Of a stretch of DNA of 64,000 nucleotides, positions 40,225 through 49,649 are shown one piece after another (position 1 is the stretch's first letter; every line of letters starts with the position of its first letter). Source of the DNA: Pararge aegeria (taxonomy: Eukaryota > Arthropoda > Insecta > Lepidoptera > Nymphalidae). A program made the position numbers and the translations under genes. The notes beneath the pieces were generated by a model, which was given only the letters and a program-made list of their open reading frames with translations, made no database searches and was not told the DNA's origin. Location of the stretch: positions 15,688,501 through 15,752,500 of the forward strand of contig NC_053190.1 of NCBI RefSeq assembly GCF_905163445.1, given 5' to 3'.

Positions 40225-40845
40225 GTTACGTGATTGAGTGATGTACAACCACAACTTTAAAAACACATAATATTATTTTCAAAGTATACATTAAGTCATC
40301 ATTAAATATTCCATCGAGAATTCTGCATAGCGTACAGAATATTAATACCTTATAGTGTTGGCAGCACCGCGCGTTCGACTGCGATAATCGGCAACACCTC
40401 TACCGTGTCTGTGAGTGTGACGTCAGCGCTGGGGGACCAAAAGTGAAAAAAAATGGCGCGCGGTTCTTTCCATGCAGCACTCTTTGAATTAATGAATGAA
40501 CTCTTAAAAATAACTTTGCTTGGGACTCGTAAAAAGAACTTTTTTAATATAACAGTCCACTTCCGGACAAAAATCCCTTCCCAACAAGGAAGTCTTGCAA
40601 ATAATCAATATGCTTAAGAGACAGGTTTTAGTGATCCCAGTAGGTGGTAGTAGTATAAGTCACAGAATTAATAACATACAGAAGTCGTGTACACGACTAA
40701 CGGAAGCATCAAAAACCACTCCACGTTAGTATTGTTTCTTGAACAGGCTGTTAGACACTTCATTCCATTTTGCAGTTGACGTTAATTATTTGACATCATA
40801 ATGTTCGTAACGTTTACCATAAAATGAATAAAATTTTAAAAAATT
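40225..40845. other. unique region with a GC-rich patch
   Basis: At 40,365-40,460 the sequence is unusually GC-rich and holds a palindromic TGACGTCA-like 'gtgacgtcagcgct', 'gcaccgcgcg', 'gtgttggcag' and a distal 'cggcaacac' that complements part of it. This could be an old promoter-type CpG patch or a DNA-transposon end. The rest is unremarkable. Confidence 0.35.
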
Positions 40846-41110
40846 GTGAGCCAGCAACATTCCGCGGGTGTGAAGTGAGACATGCGCGGGGTGTTTTTGA
40901 CTGTTTTTGGACACTGCACTGCATGCAATACCATTATTGCAGACATTTACATACAGAACCCTCATTCAGCCATCTGAATGTTCTAAATTCTGTGGTGTAT
41001 GCATAGCACAGATGACGCTGCGCGATCTTCTTTATAATCCCGTCGCCTCGTACGGTACCCGCGGGAATAGCAGAGGGAGACGACCACTGTATTCTCCATC
41101 TTCACATGCC
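40845..41110 (+). repeat. L repeat, copy 2, plus GC-rich tail
   Basis: 40,845-40,940 ('acattccgcgggtgtgaagt', 'gagacatgcgcggggtgttt', 'actgcactgcatgcaatacc') pairs with the complement of 11,845-11,955. The following 41,010-41,100 is GC-rich ('gtacccgcgggaatagcaga') and has no partner. Two overlapping ORFs cross it; no domain recognised. Confidence 0.45.
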
Positions 41111-41214
41111 TAGAATGTTTATTATTAATATCTTTTATTTGTAATGATAAATTTAATTAATTATAGTGCTTAAGCAGAGTAACTAGAAAGCTGGAAACAT
41201 AACAGTTAATCTGG

Positions 41215-41350
41215 TTCAGTTAAAAGTTGCGGTGAGAAGTTAGCCATCGCCGCCTGCGATATTAAACCGGTTCAAAGCGGTTTATACTGGCTTTATTATA
41301 TTAACGCTGCGATGCTTCTTTCGCGAATTTAGTGGTTTAATTAAAATTGA
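41215..41350 (-). repeat. H repeat, inverted unit
   Basis: 'gttcagttaaaagttgcggt', 'gatattaaaccggttcaaag', 'cggtttatactggctttatt', 'cgcgaatttagtggtttaat'. Closely parallels 41,810-41,960, so the two probably share a recent origin. Confidence 0.6.
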
Positions 41351-41424
41351 GAAGGATTCTTTCTGTCAAGTTTGTTAATTGATTTACGTGGAAACACTTT
41401 TATAAAAATGTTGGCCCTCACTTT

Positions 41425-41768
41425 TTGTTCTTGTTTCATGTGCCTTAGACATGTTTCTGCCCGTGATTTCTTTCCACAGAATATCTGTTCCCGCGAGTTC
41501 AAAATAATTTTCCGAAAAACACGTATTTTTAAAACAGAATGTCACCGTTAATTTTAATTTCAAAAGAATGTTGAATAAATGAATTAATTAATTTTTTACA
41601 AATTCCATGGGAACTAGTTTTTTCCTGGTATAAAAAGTACCCTATATTACTCTCCGTCCTTTTAACTAACTCTATGACAAAAATAGAGTTGATTGGTTGC
41701 TTAGTTGGGCCGTGAAGGAAGGACCAAAAACAAACCAACACACTTTCGCATTTATAATTTTAGAAGGA
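41425..41768 (-). mobile_element. Lep1-like repeat, minus strand
   Basis: On the minus strand: 'cttctaaaattataaatgcg', 'aaagtgtgttggtttgtttt', 'ccttccttcacggcccaact', 'tagagttagttaaaaggacg', 'atagggtactttttatacca', 'ggaaaaaactagttcccatg'. An AT-rich insertion of about 90 bp separates this from a second 'ctcgcgggaacagatattct' block. Confidence 0.6.
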
Positions 41769-41965
41769 TTGTGCGTAAGTAACTAGAAATCTGTACTCGC
41801 CACAGTTAATCCGGCTCAGTTGAAAGTTTCACCCCCGCTACGGCGAAAAGTTGAGCCATCGCCGCGTGCAATATTAAACCGGTTCAGAGCGGTTTATACT
41901 GGCTTTATTATAGTAGCGCTGCGATGCTTCGCTAGCAAATTTTGTGGTTTTAATTACGCGAGGTG
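41768..41965 (-). repeat. H repeat, inverted unit
   Basis: 'tccggctcagttgaaagttt', 'ctacggcgaaaagttgagcc', 'aatattaaaccggttcagag', 'cggtttatactggctttatt', 'gatgcttcgctagcaaattt'. The upstream 'ctcagttgaaagttt ... gccatcgccgc' block is shared with the 41.2-kb unit, so the H repeat extends beyond the core. Confidence 0.6.
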
Positions 41966-42004
41966 AGGAAAATAGCTTGTCAAGATTTCGGATTCTTTTG
42001 ATTA

Positions 42005-42240
42005 TTGTAATTATCAAAATTAAGCTTAATTTGCTATACTCCGCGAAAAGCAGGAGAATCTGTGTGGTGTAATTTATAATTTCTTCAATCCTTATACTCC
42101 ACACCAAACAGATCTTCGGCAATATACCCTACCTACCTAAGAGACTTAACAATTGTTCATTGTAAAGTCAACATCTCCTGAGGATGCTCCGGTTTCGGAG
42201 CGAAACGTGCGTAGAGGGTATATTGCCGACCACCACCGTT
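42005..42240. mobile_element. D foldback element
   Basis: Left arm 'aaattaagcttaatttgcta', 'ctccgcgaaaagcaggagaa', 'aaacagatcttcggcaatat', then the right-of-centre half 'attgtaaagtcaacatctcc', 'tgaggatgctccggtttcgg', 'agcgaaacgtgcgtagaggg', 'tatattgccga'. 'cggcaatataccct' and 'agggtatattgccg' are exact complements, showing the foldback symmetry, with the left-of-centre half deleted. Confidence 0.75.
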
Positions 42241-42469
42241 TTCTTCCATCTGTTCTCCGAGCTATGTGCCCCGCCCCGCCCATTGCCTCTTCAGCTTCGC
42301 AACACGTTGAGCTATGTCGATAGCTCAGGTTCTTTTACCTCCCCATTTCTGATTTGATCGCCTAGAGATACTCCAAGAAAACGTCTCCCCATCGTCCGCT
42401 GAGTCGTCCGGTGAGGCCCCTAGTTAGAGACAACGTATGTGTACGCATGTATATCATGTCAAGTTATTT

Positions 42470-42725
42470 AGATGGCCGATTGGTCCAGTGAGCAACGACC
42501 CTGCTTTGTGAGTCAAGGCTGTGGTTTCGATTCCCACAACTGGAAAATGTTTATGTAATGAACTTGAATGTTTTGTAGTGTTCATTTGTATATTATGTAT
42601 ATTATTCATACAAATATTTATCAGTTATCTTAGTACCCATAACACGAGCTACACTTACTTTGGGGCTAGATGGCCATGTGTGTATTTTTGTAGTATATTT
42701 ATTTATTTTATTTATTACAATAAGT
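42470..42725 (+). mobile_element. SINE family C, full-length
   Basis: 'gatggccgattggtccagtg', 'agcaacgaccctgctttgtg', 'gtggtttcgattcccacaac', 'atcttagtacccataacacg', 'ggggctagatggccatgtgt', (ttatt)n tail. Confidence 0.85.
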
Positions 42726-43069
42726 TACGATTGACATTTTCTTTGATCTCATTATAATAAGGGCAAAAATCATAATTTTCTACATAAAATTAACTCGCCG
42801 GAACGCAAATTGTGTCCTATGAATTCAAACTAAATAGTAACAACACCGAAACTGCTTCAATCTCTCGCCGCAGTTTCATAACGTACCGTCCGTTTATTGA
42901 GTTACGAAGTCTGAAACTCAATTAGTAAGTGCCCGGTTGAGGGGCGCTTGACTAAAGCAACTTCTGATACAAAAATAGATGGAAAGGTTTTATGAGGTCT
43001 ACCAATTAGTGTAATGCCATTCAATTGTCTAAATAAAAAAGTTAATATTATGAACACACGTTTTATTTT

Positions 43070-43312
43070 TGACGGCCGATTGGCGCAGTGGGCAGCGACA
43101 TTGTTTTCTGAGTCCAAAAGCTGTGGGTTCGATTCTCGCAGCTGGATAATGTTTGTGTGATGAGCATGAATGTTTTTCAGTGTCTGGTTTTTTATCTGTT
43201 TTTATAAGTATTTGTACATATCATTCATTAAAATATTTATCGGTCATCTTACTGCCAACTTCGCTTAATTTTAGCGCTAGATGGCGATGTGTGTCGTATA
43301 TATTTTTTTTTT
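43070..43312 (+). mobile_element. SINE family C, full-length
   Basis: 'gacggccgattggcgcagtg', 'ggcagcgacattgttttctg', 'tgggttcgattctcgcagct', 'gtttttcagtgtctggtttt', 'gcgctagatggcgatgtgtg'. The tail is followed at once by a family A variant. Confidence 0.85.
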
Positions 43313-43314
43313 TG

Positions 43315-43500
43315 GAAGTGATGGACTAATGATTAGAGCTTTGGCTTACCTTTCGGGGGGACCGTGTTCGGTCCCCAGCAAGCACCACCACCTAACGAAG
43401 TTACGTGCGTTTATAAATAATGTAATTTAAAACACCACTTGCTTTAGTAATCATAAAGGAAAACGTCGTGAGGAAACCTACATAACTAGGAGTTCTTCAA
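43315..43500 (+). mobile_element. SINE family A variant (A2), 3'-truncated
   Basis: Head 'gtgatggactaatgattaga', 'gctttggcttacctttcggg', 'cggtccccagcaagcaccac', then A-type body 'acgtgcgtttataaataatg', 'aaacaccacttgctttagta', 'aaaacgtcgtgaggaaacct'. The different head defines a subfamily also seen at 44,426. Confidence 0.7.
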
Positions 43501-43655
43501 AATAACTATTCTTTTATTCCACTCCAAGTTAGCCCTTGACTGCAATCTCACTAAGTGGTAAGTTATGATGCAGTCTTAGATGGTAGCGGGCTAACCTGGT
43601 ATGTTATGGTAGTTACTCCGAATCGCGCGACATTGCACCGGGAGACCAAATCGCT
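43500..43655 (-). mobile_element. SINE family B, 3' part, minus strand
   Basis: On the plus strand: 'ttattccactccaagttagc', 'ccttgactgcaatctcacta', 'atgatgcagtcttagatggt', 'agcgggctaacctggtatgt', 'gcgcgacattgcaccgggag'. It breaks off into a plus-strand family A SINE, whose head is missing. Confidence 0.75.
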
Positions 43656-43935
43656 TAGTTCGAGTCCCAGCACGCACCTCTAACTTTTCTAAGTAATGTG
43701 CGTTTCTGGCAATTAAAATATCACTTGCTTCAACGGTGAAGGAAAACGTCGTGAGGAAACCTGCATACCTGAGAGTTCTCCATAATGTTCTAAAAGGTGT
43801 GTTGAGTTCAACTGAGCCAGCGTGGTGGACTACGGCCTAAACCCTTCTCATTGTAGGAGGAGACCCATGCCCTGGTGGTGGAACTGATGGTGGTGGTGAC
43901 TGGTGGTGAAATGGACTTATGATGATGACGATGAT
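43655..43935 (+). mobile_element. SINE family A, headless
   Basis: 'tagttcgagtcccagcacgc', 'acctctaacttttctaagta', 'tcacttgcttcaacggtgaa', 'aacgtcgtgaggaaacctgc', 'cagcgtggtggactacggcc', tail expanded to 'ggtggtggaactgatggtgg' and (gat)n. Confidence 0.8.
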
Positions 43936-44091
43936 GACTCGTCTTAGTTGACCCAATATGTTTATCTAATTGCTTATTATTGTCTTGTTCCAGGTACGAC
44001 CATAAAAAATCGACAAACGGCAAACCAAAACTTTCACCGGTTAGTCTTTTAAGTGACATGAACAAGAGCAACGCAAACTTCTTATTTGTAA

Positions 44092-44385
44092 CTACCTAAA
44101 TAACTTCATTAAATCCCAATAGTGGAAACAGCACCGTCTCAAAGTAAAATAGACTTTCAATCGTGACGAGTAAAGTCCAATTTTATTTTGCGGGTTACTT
44201 AACAGCCGCGTACTTCCACCGAGAATGGCATTAGAATGGACTATGGCTAGAGTAGGTATATCCATTATCAAATCAGAAATGAGTAAATCTATAAAACTTG
44301 AATCACTCTCATACCTGGATTTGCAACTGCGCATTAGGCCGCCTGCTCGAAACCTACAAGTTACTGTCTTGGACTGCGATCTCAA
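44092..44385 (-). CDS. 97-codon ORF, unassigned
   Basis: Lies in unique sequence between SINEs, with moderate GC content. The N-terminus is rich in Arg, Cys and Ser, and no domain is recognised. There is no polyadenylation, splice or promoter evidence. Probably chance, but not explained by any repeat I can see. Confidence 0.15.
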   Translation of the reverse strand: MRSQSKTVTCRFRAGGLMRSCKSRYESDSSFIDLLISDLIMDIPTLAIVHSNAILGGSTRLLSNPQNKIGLYSSRLKVYFTLRRCCFHYWDLMKLFR

Positions 44386-44425
44386 CTTGTGATAAATGCT
44401 TTATTTTACTTTTCCAAACTTAATA

Positions 44426-44990
44426 CGGTGATAATCTAATGATTGGAGCTTCGGCCTCCCGCATTCGGCCTCCGGCAAGCACCACCACCTAACTAAGTTA
44501 TGCGCTTTTATAAATAACTAGCATACCTACCCAGCCCGCTTCGCCGGGCTAGGTTTTGCTTTATTTTACTTAAACAATAAACTTACATCGTTAAATTTTT
44601 AATTTAAGTCTCGTAATATATTAAATAATTTAATTCTCTCCGTACTCATTCTCTTCTATTCTCTTCTCGAGCGGGTGAATATAATTATCTACACCCAGGT
44701 ACACCCAAAAATAGAATATCATCATAGTAAATAAAAGCTGTATTTGACAGTTTGACAATTCAATAATAGGAGTGCTCCGATCGTCACCAAACTTTACAGG
44801 ATTACTCGCCGGTCAATCCGGAGATTCCCTGAAAGTTTCATTGAAATCGGTCCACCAGTTTCGGAGCCTATACGGAACATACCCACACACTTTCTCTTTT
44901 AAATATATGTATATATATATATTTATATAGATGTAATTTAAAACACCACTTTCTTTACTAGCAATAAAGATCGATTTATAAAGCATCCCA
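44426..44990 (+). mobile_element. SINE A2 split by an R repeat
   Basis: The A2 head and 'aactaagttatgcgctttta' run to about 44,516. An R element then intervenes, and A2 resumes with 'atgtaatttaaaacaccact' at 44,931. The uninterrupted A2 at 43,315 reads 'tttataaataatgtaattta', showing exactly the empty site. Confidence 0.8.
44517..44930 (+). mobile_element. R-family interspersed repeat, copy 3, nested
   Basis: Start 'actagcatacctacccagcc', 'cgcttcgccgggctaggttt', 'gagtgctccgatcgtcacca', 'ggtccaccagtttcggagcc', and end in an interrupted (AT)n run with 'tatatag'. It inserted into a family A2 SINE with little or no target duplication, which fits a Helitron-like mode better than a LINE. Confidence 0.75.
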
Positions 44991-44994
44991 CGGT

Positions 44995-45835
44995 CAAAAT
45001 TTTCAAAATATACTTAGGGTAAGGCTGTTATATTAAAACCACACCTGCATAATAGGTTTCTACAAAGCAGAACCGAAACGCTACGCCGCTGGACGGCACA
45101 TCTTTGAGCAGACAAGAGAAAATTTAAAAAAAAAATCCTTTCATTTCACACATCGGGTATCAAATTCCAGGTCTCCCATTTGTAAAGTGACAGCAATCTC
45201 TGCAGCGCCAGTGAGGTCAACCAAAATGCGGGTACATAAGGTTACTTTACCTATTTGATAGAGACTTTATAAAGTCTCCCAAACTCTTACCACTATTCAG
45301 TAACCGCGTCGATAAAGTTGAAATATGTTTCAACTTAACCTTAGAAGGGCTCCTTTGAAAATTGTTCAAGAATCAATCTTAGTTTGTTACTCGAGTAGGC
45401 GTTACGGTACAGGGGCGGTAATTTGACAGGGAAAATGGAAACTTTGTATTGCTTCTCTCATCCTCAGTTCTCAAGTCGTAACTTGGCTGTCATATTTTAA
45501 GAGCCAAGTTGCGTATAAAAAATCTCACTTGTCACTTGGCGCTTGTTTCTTATTTTCGGCTAAACGACTGGGTGAAATTTATGCGAAGTTTGCACTCTAC
45601 ATGCCTTTGATGGGTATATTTGTGTGTACAGCGATGATTGTAATACCTACTACGCGAGAAAAACTAACATGTTAATACTAATAAAAATAGTTTTTGCCAC
45701 AGTTAACATTACAAAAAAATTTGTTTGCAATCAGCATTGCTTATTTTTTTCGTGAAAAATAATGAATCGCGAAAATCAAAAACACCGCCACCACAAAGGA
45801 GCAAAGTACATTTTTTTCACAACTCCCTCAATATG
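44995..45835. other. mostly unique; one decayed tRNA-like head
   Basis: At 45,160-45,235 the minus strand reads 'ttgacctcactggcgctgca' and 'gggagacctggaatttgata', resembling a SINE head of the B type. Nothing else is recognised. Confidence 0.4.
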
Positions 45836-45841
45836 GTTATC

Positions 45842-45900
45842 AAATGAAAGGGCTCGAATAATGTAGTGTACATTATTCTACTAGTCGAGCCCTTTCATTT
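45842..45900. repeat. double dyad: 16-bp arms enclosing a 9-bp hairpin
   Basis: Outer arms 'aaatgaaagggctcga' (45,842-45,857) and its exact complement (45,885-45,900). Inside, 'aataatgta' (45,857-45,865) and 'tacattatt' (45,869-45,877) form a perfect 9-bp stem with a GTG loop. It could be the fold point of a foldback element or two head-to-head repeat ends. Confidence 0.75.
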
Positions 45901-45904
45901 CACG

Positions 45905-47535
45905 AAAGTCACGGGCATCTTAATTCTTTAATTAGTGCGTTTTGTCATTGATTGATCACTGAGACACAATAGAATTAACAGAATGTTTGCAGAGGTAGGT
46001 AATAAAGGGCAACAGCTATTTTTTGTCCAACAATAACATCAACATACAAAACTAATCGAAATAATAGCCGTAGGGCAATGTAAAAGCCGAGCGTCCGTGC
46101 AAAACGAGCGACCAGTACGATAAATGGTGTACAAACACATTTACATTAGTTCTCGTAATGGTCGGCATTAGGAGCCATTTGCTCGGACGAGATAATATAG
46201 GAGGATGAGAGCACAGTTTTTATTGGACATGCTTTTGAAATAAAGTCTTAAAATTCTTAACGTGCAGCAATCAAAGCCTGGATGTGTTGCTATTTTTTAA
46301 AGCCAAACAATCGGAAAATTGAATGTTGATGTCTCACACTGCTTACTGCTAGTAGCATGGGCAGGACACATTTGACATTGACGAAATGTTTATTTTTTTC
46401 CACAGTCTTATCCACTCTCCGCGCGAGCGCAAATTATATTCGTGTAATATCAAAAGGAGTTTCACTTTTTTTTTACCTGTTGCCAAGTTATTGCAGGTGG
46501 ACAAGTAAATTTTATCCCTTGTCAGTGGATATAATCGGGTTATCAATTGACTGCCTCTCTAGCTAAACTCAAATCTTAAGTATCATTATAATTGAATTTA
46601 AGACATTTTGTTGTTCAGACATTCGTGAATTTGCAAGTTCTTCTTAAAAATGTTCCTTAATTCAGAAATTATTCATTCTTGGGGTTAACTACCATCATTT
46701 ATAGCATTATATTAATATCGTTGACGCTCTTGTTACATAATTGTAATTCTTATTTTAGAGTCATCAAGGCATATAAAACTTTTATTTTAATATAATATTT
46801 TCATCATTAAACTTTAACTCCTTTTAAAATAGGCGCTGGTCTCCTAAGTTCTGATTATTATTTAATCTATCAAAGGAAATAATAATATCGAAGAATTGAA
46901 CAGAACGGTTTTTGTTTGACCACGCGCCCCCTAACTTGTTTTCCTTGGGCTATTTGACCGGACCCGCTCGAAAAATTAATTTATTGTGCACACACTACAC
47001 AGAAAGCGTCTTGACTTTATTTACGTACGTACGTGATATAACAGTTTATTATCGAAAAAAATATTCTTATCTTTTGTTCAGTTTAGTTTTTAGGATTTGA
47101 GACTTTTGAATTAGATGATATTAAATATGGGCACTTAAAAGCGTTATTAAAAGTGTTTTGAGCAATCAAACCGACTTTGTTAAACAACTCAAAACCCAGA
47201 TATAAAACTTCTTAAATCGTTTAAAAATGTTATGTTTCTTGCTTTTTAGGTTTTAAACTAAGTCAGTTTTTATTCATCTAATTTTTTTTAACAATTGTAT
47301 TTATATGCAATGTTTGAATGTAAATTTGATATGGTATTTAAATAATGATGATTTGAACTAACCAAACCAACAATCAATTTAAACCAAATATTTAAAACCA
47401 AATATATGGTATATATGCGTTTTATTTACTAGAACTTTAAAATAATTAAAATAGAACCCACTACGAACCTACCGTATCACCGCTAAATCATTGATCTGCC
47501 CAACAAGACATTTCTCATTCCACACCTAAGTATTG
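45905..47535. other. no recognised feature
   Basis: Long unique stretch. Overlapping antisense ORFs at 46,349-46,566 have no recognised motif. 47,150-47,460 is extremely AT-rich. An (acgt)-type 'acgtacgtacgtg' lies at 47,022. Confidence 0.45.
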
Positions 47536-47539
47536 GAAA

Positions 47540-47765
47540 TCAAATAATCCTAAACGCAAAGCGAAGATGCGTTACACGTAGGACCCCCATAAATCGCGCG
47601 ACGCGACGCCCGTCGTTCTCGGCAATAAATCTTTCCATTCACTAATACACCACATTCAAATGTAGCGAACGGAATGCCGAAGAAATTATGTATGCCAGAT
47701 GAGATTCTAAGAGCGTGATTTGAGGGTGGAACCATTCCTATCCCTACAGCTTTTGGCAATATTAG
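47540..47765 (-). other. GC-rich block with 69-codon ORF
   Basis: Minus-strand ORF 47,759-47,550 covers most of a block far richer in GC than its flanks, including 'gggcgtcgcgtcgcgcgatt' and 'gggggtcctacgtgtaacgc'. The predicted peptide has Gly/Pro-rich and Cys/Arg-rich parts (ERRASRRAIYGGPTCNA). I have an impression that the GC-rich half is a repeat found in other Lepidoptera, but I cannot check it. It has no second copy in the window. Confidence 0.3.
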
Positions 47766-47769
47766 CTGT

Positions 47770-48215
47770 TTATTATTTGAGTGCTAAGAAGGGTTTCTAA
47801 GTTTGTTTGCAGCATTTTAATTATAAGACTTTGCGCTCAGTACGATTTTTCAAAAGGTAGAACCATTTTTATCAGTTAAAACGCATTTGCTAGCACAGGT
47901 AATTTTAAAGTTAAAATCATATAGTAGCTAGACTACTGGTGTCAAGTTCGGTAGGTATGTGATTAGAGAGATAGTTACAAGACTTCTGTCCCCTGATTAA
48001 TAAACTTGGTATAACTTTGTTTGTATTAGTTTCACAGTGTTTTGTCCCGTTCTGACACCTGAAATAAGCTGTCAGTTAAAGTGTTACAAAACAACGCATA
48101 ACTATTCCGACGTCACGCCACGTTTGTTATAATCGAAAAAGTGGTAGAAGTTAAATGCACAATATTGAATAACGTATTTACTTACCCACTGTTTAAAGTA
48201 GTGACTTTATTTTTG
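47770..48215. other. no recognised feature
   Basis: Unique AT-rich sequence. Confidence 0.5.
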
Positions 48216-48218
48216 CCA

Positions 48219-48362
48219 ATTCGCTGATAACGGTTGGATAGAATCAGGCGTACCCTCACCGAATACCACGATACACGATAAATTACACGATAAGTACCTA
48301 AAGTGTATATCGTGGTATTCGGTGAGGGTACGCCTGATTCTATCCAACCGTTATCAGCGAAT
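48219..48362. repeat. 55-bp perfect inverted repeat with 34-bp loop
   Basis: 48,219-48,273 and 48,308-48,362 are exact reverse complements over 55 bp; pairing continues imperfectly into the loop ('acac'/'gtgt'). The right arm, read outward, contains 'acgcctgattctatccaacc', a version of the right terminus of family D ('acgcctgcttctatccaa'). The hairpin thus looks like two D termini joined head to head. Confidence 0.9.
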
Positions 48363-48545
48363 ACTAACATAATTTCTCCAATCTTTATACGCAACACCAA
48401 ACAGATCTTACGCAGTGTATTCTCTACGTACGTTTCGATCCGACACCGGAGCATCCTCAGGAGATGTTGACTTCGCAATGAACAATTGCTAAGTCAATCG
48501 ACTTAATGTTCAATGTATTATTCTCTGATAACGACAGTGACGAAA
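48363..48545. mobile_element. D foldback element, partial
   Basis: 'aatttctccaatctttatac', 'caacaccaaacagatcttac', 'ctctacgtacgtttcgatcc', 'gacaccggagcatcctcagg', 'agatgttgacttcgcaatga', 'acaattgctaagtc'. It abuts the 55-bp inverted repeat where its usual left end ('ttaagcttaatttgctatac') should be. Confidence 0.7.
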
Positions 48546-48549
48546 TAAT

Positions 48550-49185
48550 AAGATAAGCCGGTGAATATTGGTTAATTAAAGCAAAGGACAGGCAGTCGTG
48601 GGGAAAAATGGAGGAGGATGGAGGCCTTCACCCGTACAGGTGTCTATAGTGAAAATAATTATATTATTTATTACTAAGAATTTAATATCTAAGAATTTAG
48701 AATATAATAATAATTCATTATGAAAATAAAGAAGCTACAATAATAATAACGGTATTAATTCGGTATTCACGTATTGAATGAGTGAGTTTCATTAAATATG
48801 TCTAGAGTAGTATGCAATAAAATGTTTTCTTGTCTTTGTTTTAATATTAGTTTGTTAAGTTTTGTGTTCATTGCGTTTATATACCTACTATTTAAACATG
48901 GTTGTTACTAAGTTAGTCAATCTTAAAAAAGAAGTGATGTGCTTTAACAGTACACTTTATCAGTATAGTGTTTATAATATGAATCCTGTTCATGGCACGA
49001 GTCCGCGGTTGAATATGTGATATCCTAAATACTGTAATAACCAGTTTGGAGTCAGGTACTCACCCAGAACATGACTATGACCAAATTAGGGCTTTTCACC
49101 TTAACGTAATCTAATATTTGTGAATCATAGTAAACCTTGTTTTTATATATATATAAATTAATAACATTTGGGAATTTCGGGATCA
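48550..49185. other. no recognised feature
   Basis: Unique AT-rich sequence; 'taagaatttaatatctaaga' at about 48,677 is a small internal duplication. Confidence 0.45.
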
Positions 49186-49189
49186 TTCA

Positions 49190-49648
49190 TCTATATATAT
49201 AAAAGGCAAAGGTGACTGACTGACTGATCTATCAACGCACAACTATAGCCACTTGAGGGATCGGGCTGTAATTTTGCACATAGATAATTATTAAAATATA
49301 TGCATCCGCTACGAAAGGATTTTTGAAAATTCCAACCCTTAGAGGGTTAAATGGGGGATGAAAGTTTGTATAAAATACTTTATTAAAATTTAATTTTCCA
49401 AGTTACATCCTAGAAACTTTGTTAGGTTTTCAATTAAAAATAAAGAAATACGTGTTTCCCAAATTTTTTAAATTCCAATTCCAAAGGCATCAAATTGGGG
49501 ATGAAAATTTAAAAGTTTTCGATTTTTAAGTAATTTACGTTCATATTTTTCTATTAGCAGCAAGACTTTTTTTTAAACCTTTGTAGTTAAAATTTACCAA
49601 ATCTAAAATTGAACTTTACGTGAGCGAAGCCGCGGGCTAAGGCTAGTG
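49190..49648 (+). mobile_element. Helitron-like repeat, near full-length
   Basis: Begins 'tctatatatataaaaggcaa' then 'aggtgactgactgactgatc', 'gggatcgggctgtaattttg', 'gaaaattccaacccttagag', 'ggttaaatgggggatgaaag', and ends 'acgtgagcgaagccgcgggc' plus 'taaggctagtg'. This is a common lepidopteran layout with a '...cgggc.a..gctagt' end. Confidence 0.65.
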
Positions 49649-49649
49649 G

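Noticed and set aside
43070..43150. Possible tRNA gene (clear A and B boxes)
   Set aside because: The same head with the same 170-bp body occurs in many C copies, so these are tRNA-derived SINEs. No copy gives a convincing full cloverleaf.
43808..44071. 87-codon minus ORF with His/Ser/Thr repeats
   Set aside because: It is the reverse translation of the expanded (gat)/(ggt) tail of a SINE A.
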